A stretch of 64,000 nt of DNA from Flavobacterium rakeshii (GCF_009741375.1 NZ_WOWP01000053.1:1-64000), one strand, 5' to 3'; shown: positions 34,732 to 44,512, counted from the first letter of the stretch. Program-made: numbers and translations. Notes: generated from the sequence alone by a model not told the origin.

Positions 34732-34842
34732 AATATGGTCCGATTTTCTTAGTAGTATTGTTTAAATCAAGTAGTATAGCGGCATCCTGTTAGATTAATA
34801 TCTTAATTTCAACTAATATCTATATTAAAACTATAAATACTA

Positions 34843-35508
34843 TTAATCGAATGAAAATCCTTCAGGAAATACACAACCAATAAATTCAACGTTTTCATAA
34901 AACTGCATAAAAATAACAAACATCCCTTCAAATTCTAAAAATTGATATTTAAATACTTTAGGGTTACTATAATCTCCCTCCTTTAATATTTCCGAATTTA
35001 AATCTTTTACTAAATAATCAACTATGGCAACTGTATTTAACTTATCATACTTAATTCTTTTTGAAACACTTTCAATAATACCCTTAGCTATCTTTTCACT
35101 GTGATAAAAGTAGATTCCTCTTATTATTTTTTCAATAAATAATTCGGGCTCGCCTTTCTCAAACTCCAAAATCATGAAGGGCTCACCGTTGATGTTTCCT
35201 ATTCTAGTTTTATTATCTAAACTGGTAAGAAATCTTTTCTTCTCCTTCCGTGATAATCCTCGCATTACTCTGTCGAACAAATCTTTCTCGGCAACATCAT
35301 TAGTACGAAACAGCTTGACAACAAGTTGAAATTTCTCATCCAATTCAGAAAAGCTATTATTATGCTCTTTACAGGATGGCACGGTCATTAAGTCATTTCT
35401 ATAACCTTTAGGAAAAAAAGTAAGCGGCGGTACATGTTCTCTTTGAATAGTTTCAATAGTTAACGGGATACCGCACCAATAACAAATCTTTGGTAATTTA
35501 TTCTTCAA
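34843..35508 (-). CDS. HNH-type nuclease-like zinc protein
   Basis: The 221-residue protein begins CYWCG (Cys9, Cys12) followed by REHVPP (about 23-28) and VPSCKEHNNS (about 43-52). The two Cys pairs and the EHVPP/HN pattern are those of HNH endonucleases with a structural zinc. The remaining 150 residues are a helical domain that I do not recognise. Nuclease activity is inferred from the motif only. It could belong to a restriction or antiphage system of this island. Confidence 0.65.
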   Translation of the reverse strand: MKNKLPKICYWCGIPLTIETIQREHVPPLTFFPKGYRNDLMTVPSCKEHNNSFSELDEKFQLVVKLFRTNDVAEKDLFDRVMRGLSRKEKKRFLTSLDNKTRIGNINGEPFMILEFEKGEPELFIEKIIRGIYFYHSEKIAKGIIESVSKRIKYDKLNTVAIVDYLVKDLNSEILKEGDYSNPKVFKYQFLEFEGMFVIFMQFYENVEFIGCVFPEGFSFD

Positions 35509-35667
35509 AACAACTGTTAATTAATAATACAATTAAAAATTTACACCTTAGTCAGCCTATTACTATTCTTTATCAATTTTACATTGTTCTATAAAATAAT
35601 TGCCAAAAGCGGTAATATGAAAATTTTGTAAAGAACTAAAATGAGCATCGATTTTTATTCTTAAAAA

Positions 35668-35746
35668 AGCGCGTAAAAACACCTTTTTAACTTCACCACA
35701 CAGTTTTACCTCTAAACAAAAAAAGATGCTAAGAAGCATCTTTTTT
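35668..35746. repeat. Intergenic repeat block, copy 1, ending in a terminator
   Basis: The stretch GTAAAAACACC, TTAACTTCACCAC, AGTTTTACCT and AAACAAAAAAAGATGC recurs in the same order at about 36208-36285. It ends in stem AGATGCT/AGCATCT (35717-35746), flanked by A and T runs and lying just after the leftward P-loop gene. Confidence 0.75.
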
Positions 35747-36154
35747 CTAAATCATAGTAAATATCCTTTGTGCATCGGAATTATTTACTTGTGTACGTAA
35801 TTTAGGATTTGACTCAACTGTCTTTGGAACTCTGGTATTGACATACTTATTTATAGCTTTATTTGCATTTACCTTCCTCCCATTTAAGGATAAGGCACAG
35901 ATAAGCAAGTCACATTTTGCAGCAGCGTACTTGCGCACTGCATTCGCTAAAAAATTCGATTGATCCCCTGCTGAATAAAAAGCTATCTTTTTTGACTTGT
36001 ACCCTGTAACTATATCTTCAAAATCACGAGGATCTTTACCAATTTGTGATTTGCCTTGTGATACTCCTTTAGCATTAATCACTAAATCGTAAACAATACC
36101 AATTGTTTCAGTTTTGCCCTTATTTGGAAGTCCTTCCAAAACTATTATTTCCAT
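35747..36154 (-). CDS. Small P-loop NTPase-like protein
   Basis: The 135-residue protein has GLPNKGKT at residues 8-15, a Walker A motif. Later strands read KIAFYSAGDQS and CDLLICALSL, consistent with a short NTPase or kinase-like fold in which a substrate-binding part may be missing. It is flanked on both sides by copies of the same intergenic repeat block, which suggests a gene cassette. Function unknown. Confidence 0.6.
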   Translation of the reverse strand: MEIIVLEGLPNKGKTETIGIVYDLVINAKGVSQGKSQIGKDPRDFEDIVTGYKSKKIAFYSAGDQSNFLANAVRKYAAAKCDLLICALSLNGRKVNANKAINKYVNTRVPKTVESNPKLRTQVNNSDAQRIFTMI

Positions 36155-36204
36155 TTATTTATAAGTTTGATGAGTGTAATATTACAATAATCATTACACT
36201 AAAA

Positions 36205-36285
36205 ACTAAGTAAAAACACTTGTTTAACTTCACCACGTAGTTTTACCTAAAAACAAAAAAAGATGCCGATTGGTATCTTTTTATT
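36205..36285. repeat. Intergenic repeat block, copy 2, ending in a terminator
   Basis: It matches 35668-35746 in order and spacing. It ends in stem AGATGCC/GGTATCT (36261-36278), flanked by A and T runs, that terminates the leftward XRE gene. Confidence 0.75.
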
Positions 36286-36529
36286 TGAATAAAGGGGAAT
36301 CGAAAAATTGAGTTAATGTGATTCCAACCATCTTACAAAACCTCCTAATTGTATAAATTGAAATTCCGCGCTCCCCTTCTCTATCTTCCCAACGATTTAT
36401 AGCTTGTCTATCTATAGCATGCTCTTTTGCAAACTCACTTTGACTTAAACCTGTATCTTCCCTCAAAGCTTCAATTCTTTGAGCGATTGCATTCTTAAGT
36501 TTAATATCTTCTTTGGTCAGTTTTGCCAT
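36281..36529 (-). CDS. XRE-family helix-turn-helix regulator
   Basis: The 82-residue protein is almost entirely a Cro/CI-type helix-turn-helix: TGLSQSEFAKEHAIDRQAINRWE at about residues 29-51 contains the recognition helix. A second helix pair follows. It probably binds DNA as a dimer. It lies between a P-loop gene and a strongly folded intergenic region. Confidence 0.8.
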   Translation of the reverse strand: MAKLTKEDIKLKNAIAQRIEALREDTGLSQSEFAKEHAIDRQAINRWEDREGERGISIYTIRRFCKMVGITLTQFFDSPLFK

Positions 36530-36613
36530 AGTGCAATTTTGCTATATTCTGAAAATTTAACGTCATCCATTTGGATTACAAAAAACAATTCAATACATTT
36601 GATTTAATTATAA

Positions 36614-36870
36614 TATATTTGCGATACTTCTATTTAAGATAATCGAAGCATTCGCTTAGAACTCGCATCAGAAAACTGGTAATTTTTAGCACGCGGGATG
36701 ATAAGTGCAAATGCTCACGCCATATATGGCGTGGGCTCACTTATTCGCGTGCCGGTATACCAGTACCTCTGATGCAATAAGCTGAGTTTAAACCCACGCC
36801 ACCCTTTTTAGGGTTGGTTGTATTATTCTCACAGCTTATTTCTTAGCGTTTTTACTTCTCTTTTTTTGCC
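36614..36870 (+). ncRNA. Candidate structured RNA or long hairpin element
   Basis: Bases 36665-36775 fold into one extended hairpin of five nested stems: GCATCAGA/TCTGATGC, ACTGGTA/TACCAGT, GCACGCG/CGCGTGC, ATAAGTG/CACTTAT and CTCACGCCAT/ATGGCGTGGG, with asymmetric internal loops. A second stem, AATAAGCTG (36776-36784) with CAGCTTATT (36832-36840), encloses a smaller hairpin around CCACCCT/AGGGTTGG. T-rich sequence follows. A TATATTTG -7-type box lies at 36614-36621, though no matching -33 box was found. No open frame is credible. Alternatives to an RNA are an attC-like or single-strand origin site. The region to 37101 is otherwise gene-free. Confidence 0.5.
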
Positions 36871-36948
36871 GGATCTCGCAAACGTTGTAGTATAACCCTT
36901 AATCTGTTTCTTTTTCATGAAGTAGTTTTGTTTTCATAGTTAAGTCAC

Positions 36949-37010
36949 CCCGGCCAGTACTGGTATTCCTTTTAGAGTTAGTTAGGGAAAGGCCGGGTAC
37001 TTTTTTCTTT
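36949..37010 (+). terminator. Terminator or attenuator hairpin before the SusC gene
   Basis: CCCGGCC (36949-36955) pairs with GGCCGGG (36991-36997) across a long loop and is followed by TACTTTTTT. It could end a transcript from the folded element or act as a leader attenuator of the SusC gene. Confidence 0.45.
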
Positions 37011-37019
37011 TAGGTTCAT

Positions 37020-37059
37020 AAAAAAACCCTCCGTGCAAGTTTGGCGACTCACGGAGGGT
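37020..37059 (-). terminator. Strong hairpin upstream of the SusC gene
   Basis: ACCCTCCGTG (37026-37035) and CACGGAGGGT (37050-37059) form a 10-bp stem. On the minus strand it is followed by seven T residues, fitting a leftward terminator; on the plus strand it would lie in the SusC leader. Confidence 0.5.
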
Positions 37060-37101
37060 ATAGACCAATAAACACACGTTTCACTAATCTTATCCAATGT
37101 T

Positions 37102-40100
37102 ATGAAAATTTTTTCAGCTAACAATGGGCTAAGGCTGCTTTTCTATTCTTTTGTGCTAGCCTCCTGCCCGCCCGCTGCATCCGCTCGGGCACACGCCTCA
37201 CCACCTTACAGCGTGGGGTATTATCAACAAACCATATCAGGTACCGTTTCCGATACTTCGGGTCCACTGCCCGGAGTTTCGGTACTGGTAAAAAATTCCG
37301 GTATAAGTACCATTAGCGATGTTAACGGCAACTTTCAATTGCGGGCTGCCATAGGCGATACGCTTGTGTTCTCCTTTATCGGCTATAAGGAGGTAACCCG
37401 TGTGGCTACCTCGCCTGTAATGGCTGTAGTACTGCAGGAAGATGCCGCACAGTTACAGGAACTGGTTATTAATGCAGGGTATTATTCGGTAAAAGACAAA
37501 GAGCGTACAGGTTCTATAGCACGTATTACCGCTGCCGATATCGAAAAACAGCCTGTTTCTAATGTATTGGCTACCATGCAGGGACGTATGGCAGGGGTAA
37601 ATATTACCCAAAAAACAGGGGTGCCGGGTGGTGGTTTTGACATTCTTATCAGGGGACAAAACAGTCTTCGCGGTGAGGGTAACAGCCCTATGTATATTAT
37701 TGACGGGGTACCCTACTCCTCCCAGTCTGTAGGGAACTCCCTTACCTCAAACATTATCCCGGGCGATGCTAATCCGCTTAGCAACCTCAACCCTCAGGAA
37801 ATCGAAAGTATCGAGGTTCTTAAGGATGCCGATGCCACAGCCATATACGGTTCGCGTGGTGCCAACGGTGTGGTATTGATTACTACCAAAAAAGGCAAGG
37901 CGGGTAAGGTAACCTATTCGGGAAGTCTCTCCAGTGGTTTTGGCAGTGTAACCCGCTTTATGGATTTGATGAACACCCCGCAATACCTTGAAATGCGTAC
38001 CGAGGCTTTTGCTAACGATGGTATTACCCAGTATCCTGCCAATGCCTACGATATTAACGGCACATGGGATCAGTCACGCAATACCGACTGGCAAAAGGAA
38101 CTATTGGGCGGTACGGCAGGCATTACACAGGTAAGCCTGTCGGCCTCGGGAGGTTCTGAACAGACACGCTTCCTGCTCTCGGCTAATTACCGCACCGAAA
38201 GTACGGTATACCCCGGTGATTTTGAATACCGACGAAAAGGGATGCGCTTTGCTGTAAACCATAATTCGCCCGATAATAGGTTTTCCCTCAGTTTTACCGG
38301 AGGGTATAGCCTACAGGACAACAATCAGCCCGGCACCGACCTTACCTTTGATGCCTTGCGACTGGCACCTAATGCTCCGGCCCTCTATAATCCCGACGGT
38401 TCGCTCAATTGGGAAAACAGTACATGGGACAATCCCCTGCGTATGCTGGAAGGAAAATACACCAGTAATAGCGGTGACCTTACCACTAATGCAGTACTTA
38501 CATGGAAGATTTGGAAAGGGCTTGCCTTTCGTTCCAACCTTGGTTTTACCGACCTGAATTACAGCGAGAGTACTACCTCGCCCTCTACCATCTATAACCC
38601 GGCCTATGGTGCAGGTCCCGAATATTCCTCCATTTATGTGAGCAATACCGCACGCCGTTCATGGATTGCCGAACCACAGCTTTCCTGGGAAGGGCAGTTG
38701 AGAGACCTGCAGCTAAAGGCATTAGTGGGAACTACCTTTCAGGAACTTACCAATACCCAACTGGTACAGTCGGGCACCGGGTTTACAAGTAATGCTTTGA
38801 TTTATAACCTATCTGCCGCAACAACAAAAAACATACTGAACAACGATCGTACTGTATACCGCTATCAGGCAGGTTTTGCAAGGGTAAATCTCAACTGGAA
38901 AGGAAAGTATATCATGAACCTTACCGGAAGGCGTGACGGTTCGAGCCGCTTCGGACCGTCAAGGCGTTTTGCTAATTTCGGGGCTGTAGGGATGGCATGG
39001 CTCTTTTCCCGTGAAAAGTTATTTACAGAGAGCACTATACTGAGTTTCGGTAAGCTTCGTGGCAGCTATGGTACAAGCGGTAATGACCAGATTGGGGACT
39101 ACCAGTACCTGAATACTTATACCTCAACGGGTATCAATTACAACGGTACGATAGGTTTGCAACCCTCAAGGCTGTTTAATCCCGATTTCGGTTGGGAAAC
39201 CAACAAAAAACTGGAAGTGGCATTGGAAACGGGCTTCCTTAAAGACAGGGTTTTCCTGACAGCGTCATGGTACCGTAACCGATCGTCCAACCAATTGGTA
39301 GGGATTCCCCTGCCGGGTACTACAGGCTTTACCTCCATACAGGCCAATCTTGGAGCTACTGTACAGAATCAGGGTACCGAACTTACCCTTAGGACCATAA
39401 ATATTGATAATGGTGCTTTTTCATGGATTACCGCCGCTAATATTTCCTTTGCCAAAAACAAGCTAATTGCTTTTCCGGGACTGGAAAGCTCCACCTACAG
39501 TCAGCAATATGCTATCGGTAAGCCACTTAATATTGTAATGCTATATGAATATACTGGACTGGATCCCGAAACCGGTACCTATCAGTTTAGGGATGTAGAT
39601 GGTGATGGGGTGATATCTTCCCCCAACGATAAGAAATACATTGCCGATTTCAATCCCCAATACTATGGCGGAATTCAAAACACGTTTAGCTACAAAGGCA
39701 TTACCCTTGATTTCCTTTTTCAGTTTGTAAAACAGGACAACTGGAATCCCAACTACATGCTGGGGATGCCCGGAGCTATGGTTAACCAGCCGGTAGCAGC
39801 ATTAGATAGATGGCAACAACCGGGAGATATCAGCTCCTTCCAGCAATATAGTAGCGGTACCCGTGCAGATGTGCTCAACGCTTTCAGTCGTTATACGCAG
39901 AGTAGTGCTGCTGTAAGTGATGCCTCCTACATCAGGCTGAAAAACCTGTCGGTTTCCTATGCCCTGCCCCAAGCCTGGACACAACAGTGGAAATGCCGAC
40001 TGTTTGTGGAAGCACAAAACCTGCTGACCATTACTTCATATGATGGTGCCGATCCCGAATTTACGGCTACCGGATATCTTCCTCCACTTAAGATGATAAC

Positions 40101-40125
40101 TACGGGTATTCAGTTAACTTTTTAA
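37102..40125 (+). CDS. SusC/RagA-family TonB-linked outer membrane protein
   Basis: The 1007-residue outer-membrane transporter has a signal sequence, a CarboxypepD-reg-like N-terminal domain (residues about 45-120: ISGTVSDTSGPLPGVSV), a plug (about 130-240 with IDGVPYSSQ) and a large beta-barrel. It works with the SusD-type lipoprotein encoded next to import oligosaccharides, peptides or similar ligands using TonB energy. The gene and partner are 9 bases apart. Since an S9 peptidase follows in the same block, a peptide-type ligand is a reasonable guess. Carrying it on an ICE suggests transfer of a nutrient- or signal-uptake function. Confidence 0.94.
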   Translation: MKIFSANNGLRLLFYSFVLASCPPAASARAHASPPYSVGYYQQTISGTVSDTSGPLPGVSVLVKNSGISTISDVNGNFQLRAAIGDTLVFSFIGYKEVTRVATSPVMAVVLQEDAAQLQELVINAGYYSVKDKERTGSIARITAADIEKQPVSNVLATMQGRMAGVNITQKTGVPGGGFDILIRGQNSLRGEGNSPMYIIDGVPYSSQSVGNSLTSNIIPGDANPLSNLNPQEIESIEVLKDADATAIYGSRGANGVVLITTKKGKAGKVTYSGSLSSGFGSVTRFMDLMNTPQYLEMRTEAFANDGITQYPANAYDINGTWDQSRNTDWQKELLGGTAGITQVSLSASGGSEQTRFLLSANYRTESTVYPGDFEYRRKGMRFAVNHNSPDNRFSLSFTGGYSLQDNNQPGTDLTFDALRLAPNAPALYNPDGSLNWENSTWDNPLRMLEGKYTSNSGDLTTNAVLTWKIWKGLAFRSNLGFTDLNYSESTTSPSTIYNPAYGAGPEYSSIYVSNTARRSWIAEPQLSWEGQLRDLQLKALVGTTFQELTNTQLVQSGTGFTSNALIYNLSAATTKNILNNDRTVYRYQAGFARVNLNWKGKYIMNLTGRRDGSSRFGPSRRFANFGAVGMAWLFSREKLFTESTILSFGKLRGSYGTSGNDQIGDYQYLNTYTSTGINYNGTIGLQPSRLFNPDFGWETNKKLEVALETGFLKDRVFLTASWYRNRSSNQLVGIPLPGTTGFTSIQANLGATVQNQGTELTLRTINIDNGAFSWITAANISFAKNKLIAFPGLESSTYSQQYAIGKPLNIVMLYEYTGLDPETGTYQFRDVDGDGVISSPNDKKYIADFNPQYYGGIQNTFSYKGITLDFLFQFVKQDNWNPNYMLGMPGAMVNQPVAALDRWQQPGDISSFQQYSSGTRADVLNAFSRYTQSSAAVSDASYIRLKNLSVSYALPQAWTQQWKCRLFVEAQNLLTITSYDGADPEFTATGYLPPLKMITTGIQLTF

Positions 40126-40134
40126 ACTACACTT

Positions 40135-41550
40135 ATGAAAACGATAACTAATAATAAAACTATTCAAGATCTTTTCAGGAAACTGGGCATAATACTTATT
40201 GTGACTTGTGGTACGGTTTCCTGTAATAGCTGTTCCGATTTTAACGAAGTGGAACTTCCCGCCTCACAGCTAGCGGGAGAATCGGTATACGAAAATACGA
40301 CTACAGCCAATGCGGTGATGGCCGGAATATACAGCAAACTTCGCGATGGCGGATTACTTACAGGTCTTCCGGCGGGGATGTCCAACCAATTGGGTCATTA
40401 CGCCGACGAGCTCGATTTTTATGGTTCCGCATCTGCCTCTACAATACCCTTCTATAATAATGCACTTTTACCCACCACACGGGATATGTCCAGCCTCTGG
40501 AACAGTACCTATAATATTATCTACTCCTGTAACGCGGTGATAGAAGGTGTGGCTACATCACAATCACTTCCGCAACAGGATAGGGACAGGCTTACCGGTG
40601 AAGCACTCTTAGTACGTTCCCTGATGCACTTCTATCTTGCCAATCTGTACGGTGCTATACCGTATGTCACCTCAACCGATTACAAGATTAACACTACCAT
40701 TACCAAAACGGAAGTAAATGATCTGTATTCTTTACTCGTGAATGATCTGCTGCAGGCAATCGAGCTACTGCCGCAACAGTTTAGTACCCCTTTAAAGGTA
40801 ATACCAAATCAGGTGGTAGCCAAGGCACTTTTGGCTAGGGTATACCTCTATTCAGGACTTTGGGCAGAGGCTTCAGATATGGCCTCAGCTGTAATTGGAA
40901 ATCAAAACCTGATTTGGGAGACACAATTGGATCAGGTCTTCCTTAAGGAATCATCGTCTACCATATGGCAATTGGCTTCGGCTACAGCCGGAAAGAACAC
41001 AAATGAGGGAGCAACCTTTATTTTTGAGACAGCCCCACCTCCCTTCACGGCACTAAGCAATGCATTTGTAGGGGCTTTTGAGCAAGGCGACCTTCGCCGG
41101 GAATATTGGGTAACTGAGGTTACCGGTGACAACCAGGTATGGTACCGTCCCAATAAGTACCAACAAAAGACAACAACTGCTACTTCCATGGAATATTCCA
41201 TAATGTTCCGACTTGCCGAACAGTATCTGATACGGGCAGAAGCGAGGGTACGTCAGGGCGATTTGATCGGAGCGGCAGATGACCTGAACAAAGTACGTGA
41301 GAGGGCCGGGCTGACCGGGAGCACAGCTACAACTGTAGAAACGCTGTTAGAGGCCATACTGGCAGAACGACGCGTGGAGCTCTTTACCGAAATGGGACAG
41401 CGCTTTTTTGATTTAAAACGATACGGAATTCTTGATATGGAGCTTATCGGTGTAAAACCGGGCTGGAATAGCACCGATAGTCTGTTTCCGTTACCGGAAG
41501 CAGAATTACTAGCCAATCCAAATCTGTTGCCGCAAAATCCGGGTTACTGA
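40135..41550 (+). CDS. SusD/RagB-family outer-membrane nutrient-binding lipoprotein
   Basis: The 471-residue lipoprotein has an N-terminal signal with lipobox around VSCNSC, then the SusD domain: an opening segment (VYENTTTANAVMAGIYSKL), TPR-like helices, and the C-terminal RagB-type motif YLIRAEARVRQGD with ILAERRVELFTEMGQRFFDLKRYG. It caps the SusC barrel and binds the ligand. The stop overlaps the start of the S9 peptidase by one base. Confidence 0.94.
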   Translation: MKTITNNKTIQDLFRKLGIILIVTCGTVSCNSCSDFNEVELPASQLAGESVYENTTTANAVMAGIYSKLRDGGLLTGLPAGMSNQLGHYADELDFYGSASASTIPFYNNALLPTTRDMSSLWNSTYNIIYSCNAVIEGVATSQSLPQQDRDRLTGEALLVRSLMHFYLANLYGAIPYVTSTDYKINTTITKTEVNDLYSLLVNDLLQAIELLPQQFSTPLKVIPNQVVAKALLARVYLYSGLWAEASDMASAVIGNQNLIWETQLDQVFLKESSSTIWQLASATAGKNTNEGATFIFETAPPPFTALSNAFVGAFEQGDLRREYWVTEVTGDNQVWYRPNKYQQKTTTATSMEYSIMFRLAEQYLIRAEARVRQGDLIGAADDLNKVRERAGLTGSTATTVETLLEAILAERRVELFTEMGQRFFDLKRYGILDMELIGVKPGWNSTDSLFPLPEAELLANPNLLPQNPGY

Positions 41551-44138
41551 TGAAATACTGTAATATCATAAGAAACATACTAAGAAAGGGTTTATTGAAA
41601 TCTGTCCTGTTGCTTGTTACCTGCTCCCTTTCAGGGCAGGTGCTACCGCAAAGAAAAATACTTACCAGGGAAGCATACGCCAGGTGGAGTAAACCTTCCC
41701 TTACAGCTCTCTCCAGTGATGGAAAATGGATGGCCTATACCCTATTTTACGAAACGGGAGAAGATACACTTTTTGTACAATCCGTCAGAGACGGAAAAAA
41801 GTTCTCTCTTCCGGGTGCCGTTACAGGAGAATTTTCAGATAATTCAACTTTCACGGCACTGAACCGTAACAGGATTCTAACAAAAATCAACCTGAAAAGT
41901 GAAGCGAAATATACCTATGAGAATATAATACAGCATGGTTTCACCGCTGAGGGGAATTTGATAATAATACAGAGTATTTCTCCCGGAGAAAAGGAGCTTT
42001 TGGTTATCGATAGTAATAATACTGTAAGATACCAAAAGAAAGTGACGGGAATGCTAACCGCCCCTTCCGGTGAATATATTGCTGTAACGGCTAAGGAACA
42101 ACATAAAAACACTCTTGCAATCATAAGACTTGATAATTACAGTATTGTCCTTAATGAAGAAAATGTCAGCGATGAGCTCCTTCCCATGAGCTGGGATGAC
42201 CAGTCGGAAACCTTTGTTTATATGAAAAAAGACGAAGGCTCCTCTAATCATACCCTCTGTTGCTACAGTATAAAATCGGACAAAAGACATACCCTGAAAC
42301 CAGAATCATATTTCGGGTTTCCACAAGGATATCAACTCGCTTACGGACCGGTTTCAATCACTGATGATAAAGCGATAGCCTTTAAGGTACAAAGGCCTGA
42401 ACTAAAGGAAAAAAAAGCTTCGCAGCCATCGGTACAGGTATGGAAAACTTCCGATAAATGGGTCTATCCTAAGGAAAACAGTGATACTTATCGCAAATCG
42501 CCGGAAAGGGTATGTATATGGTATCCAAATTCCGATAAAGTTCTTCAACTGACCGATTCCATACTGCCTGAATATTTTTGTAGCGGCGACGGTCATTTTG
42601 CAATACTGTTCAACGCAAAAACCTATGAACCGCAGACCCGCTTACAGCCTCCGGCAGATTATTTTATCATGAACCTGGCATCAGGAAAAAAAGAGCTGTT
42701 ACTGAAAAAACATTCAGGTTCATCCCTGAAGTTGATGGCAATGCCTAAAACATCTTATTTTCTTTATTTCAGTGATGGGGACTGGTGGAGTTATGATCCC
42801 GTTAACAGCAAACATTATAATATCACTAAGGGAAGATTACAGACAGCGGCTAACAATGATATGCAGGAAGAAGCCTTTCCTTATGACAGTCCCTATAAAG
42901 TAATCAACGATGATAAGATAGTACTGACGACTTCTGATGGTATCTGGTTAGCAGACCTGCACGGCAAATCCCTAGAAAGGCTTACTCCCCCGAGTAATAA
43001 TGTACATTATACAATCATTAAATCGGCTACCGTCACCGGAAAAAAAGGCAATGCAGATGGAATAACAACAGGAGAAATAAGTAATGACCTTTCCTTCTAT
43101 GTAGCAATCAGCACATCTACTGGAAACGAATCCGGCTTCGGTGAAATCCATAAAGGAAAATACAGGAAACTCACTAGTGGGTCATTTCACTATCATGACT
43201 TTCTGGTATCACAAAACGGGAAGACCATCGCCTTTCAGCGGGAAGACTATAATTATCCTCCTGAAATCATGCTGAAACGACAGGAAAAGAAACCTGTGCC
43301 TCTGATACAGACTAACAGGCAACATCACGAGTACCTTTGGGGTCATTCCGAACGTATTGAATACACAGTTGGGAATCAGCGATTATCGGGAGCCTTATAT
43401 TATCCGGCCGGGTATAACCCTGACCGAAAATATCCTATGGTAGTACATATTTATGAAAAACAGTCTCATCGGTTTCGGCAGTATGTAAACCCTTCCCTTT
43501 TGGATGCCTGTGGATTTAATATAACCATGCTGACCACAAGCGGATATTTGGTTCTGCTTCCTGATATTAGTTATACCCTCGGTACTCCTGGACCTTCGGC
43601 ATTGGAATGTGTGATGGCCGCAATAGATAAGGCAATAACTACTGCCAAAGTCGACACGAGCTCTATAGGTCTGATCGGTCATTCCTTTGGGGGGTATGAA
43701 ACCAATTATATCATAACACACTCCAATCGCTTTGCGGCAGCAGTTTCCGGTTCGGCCATTAATGATTTTATAAGAGGATATCTAACCATAGGCAATTATA
43801 AAGTGCCGGACTACTGGCGTTATGAACATCACCAGATGAGAATGGATCAAGGACTCTTTCAGAACATCACGGGGTACATTGCTAATTCTCCTGTATTCTC
43901 AGCTCAGGCACTTACCACACCTCTCTTATCCTGGTCTGGAGATAACGATTATCAGGTGCATTGGCAGCAAAGTGTAGAATTTTATTTGGCTTTGCGAAGG
44001 TTGGGGAAACCCCATACACTCCTCCTCTACCCGGGGGAAGGTCATGCGCTCTTTAAACATGAAAACCGAAAAGACCTGACCTTGAGAATACTGGAGTGGT
44101 TTGATAGGTACCTCAAAAATAGCGCAACCCCGAGATGA
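41550..44138 (+). CDS. S9-family prolyl-oligopeptidase-like peptidase, exported
   Basis: The 862-residue protein has a signal sequence, an N-terminal propeller-like region to about residue 590 and a C-terminal alpha/beta-hydrolase domain. The catalytic triad is Ser in GHSFGG (about residue 712), Asp in SGDNDYQ (about 797) and His in GEGHALF (about 831). It should cleave short peptides after import or at the surface. It is coupled by a one-base overlap to the SusD gene, so peptide capture and cleavage are co-produced. A weak stem overlaps its stop codon. Confidence 0.92.
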   Translation: MKYCNIIRNILRKGLLKSVLLLVTCSLSGQVLPQRKILTREAYARWSKPSLTALSSDGKWMAYTLFYETGEDTLFVQSVRDGKKFSLPGAVTGEFSDNSTFTALNRNRILTKINLKSEAKYTYENIIQHGFTAEGNLIIIQSISPGEKELLVIDSNNTVRYQKKVTGMLTAPSGEYIAVTAKEQHKNTLAIIRLDNYSIVLNEENVSDELLPMSWDDQSETFVYMKKDEGSSNHTLCCYSIKSDKRHTLKPESYFGFPQGYQLAYGPVSITDDKAIAFKVQRPELKEKKASQPSVQVWKTSDKWVYPKENSDTYRKSPERVCIWYPNSDKVLQLTDSILPEYFCSGDGHFAILFNAKTYEPQTRLQPPADYFIMNLASGKKELLLKKHSGSSLKLMAMPKTSYFLYFSDGDWWSYDPVNSKHYNITKGRLQTAANNDMQEEAFPYDSPYKVINDDKIVLTTSDGIWLADLHGKSLERLTPPSNNVHYTIIKSATVTGKKGNADGITTGEISNDLSFYVAISTSTGNESGFGEIHKGKYRKLTSGSFHYHDFLVSQNGKTIAFQREDYNYPPEIMLKRQEKKPVPLIQTNRQHHEYLWGHSERIEYTVGNQRLSGALYYPAGYNPDRKYPMVVHIYEKQSHRFRQYVNPSLLDACGFNITMLTTSGYLVLLPDISYTLGTPGPSALECVMAAIDKAITTAKVDTSSIGLIGHSFGGYETNYIITHSNRFAAAVSGSAINDFIRGYLTIGNYKVPDYWRYEHHQMRMDQGLFQNITGYIANSPVFSAQALTTPLLSWSGDNDYQVHWQQSVEFYLALRRLGKPHTLLLYPGEGHALFKHENRKDLTLRILEWFDRYLKNSATPR

Positions 44139-44169
44139 GGCTGCGCTTCCAATACATAAGACAGTGACG

Positions 44170-44430
44170 TTACTGAATTTTAAAGAGCTCTACAGGACAT
44201 TGATTCCCATCCATTCCCCACACTCGGGTATTATCTGCACCTACAGTACAGAAGTCTCCTGATGTGGTCTCACATTCAATGGAAAGCTCACACGGCTGCA
44301 ATGGATTACCCGTATGGATGTATCCCTGAACAACACTAATATTTTCAGGAGCTTTACCCATTGATGTGGTCAGAAAAGCACCTCCGATTGCTAACGCAAA
44401 GGTAGCCAGAGGCATTACAAATTTTTTCAT
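44170..44430 (-). CDS. DUF6520-type small exported protein
   Basis: The 86-residue protein has a signal-like N-terminus (about residues 1-24) and a short cysteine-bearing body: Cys47, Cys53, Cys61, Cys78. The pattern GYIHTGNPLQPCELSIEC and later NQCPVELF matches DUF6520 proteins of Bacteroidetes, as far as I recall. Two disulfide bonds are possible outside the cytoplasm. It is convergent to the S9 peptidase and lies directly after a MauE-type membrane protein on the same strand, so it may be that protein's substrate. No function is established. Confidence 0.72.
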   Translation of the reverse strand: MKKFVMPLATFALAIGGAFLTTSMGKAPENISVVQGYIHTGNPLQPCELSIECETTSGDFCTVGADNTRVWGMDGNQCPVELFKIQ

Positions 44431-44512
44431 AATATTAAAATTTATAAGTTAAGGCCTACTCTATTTCAGGTTTTCGGCTTTCCCTGATACAGCACTGTAG
44501 TATTTTAAGTAG

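Noticed and set aside
36614..36870. Retron-type non-coding RNA
   Set aside because: The folded element lacks the paired a1/a2 layout that I would expect, and no reverse transcriptase gene lies in the window.
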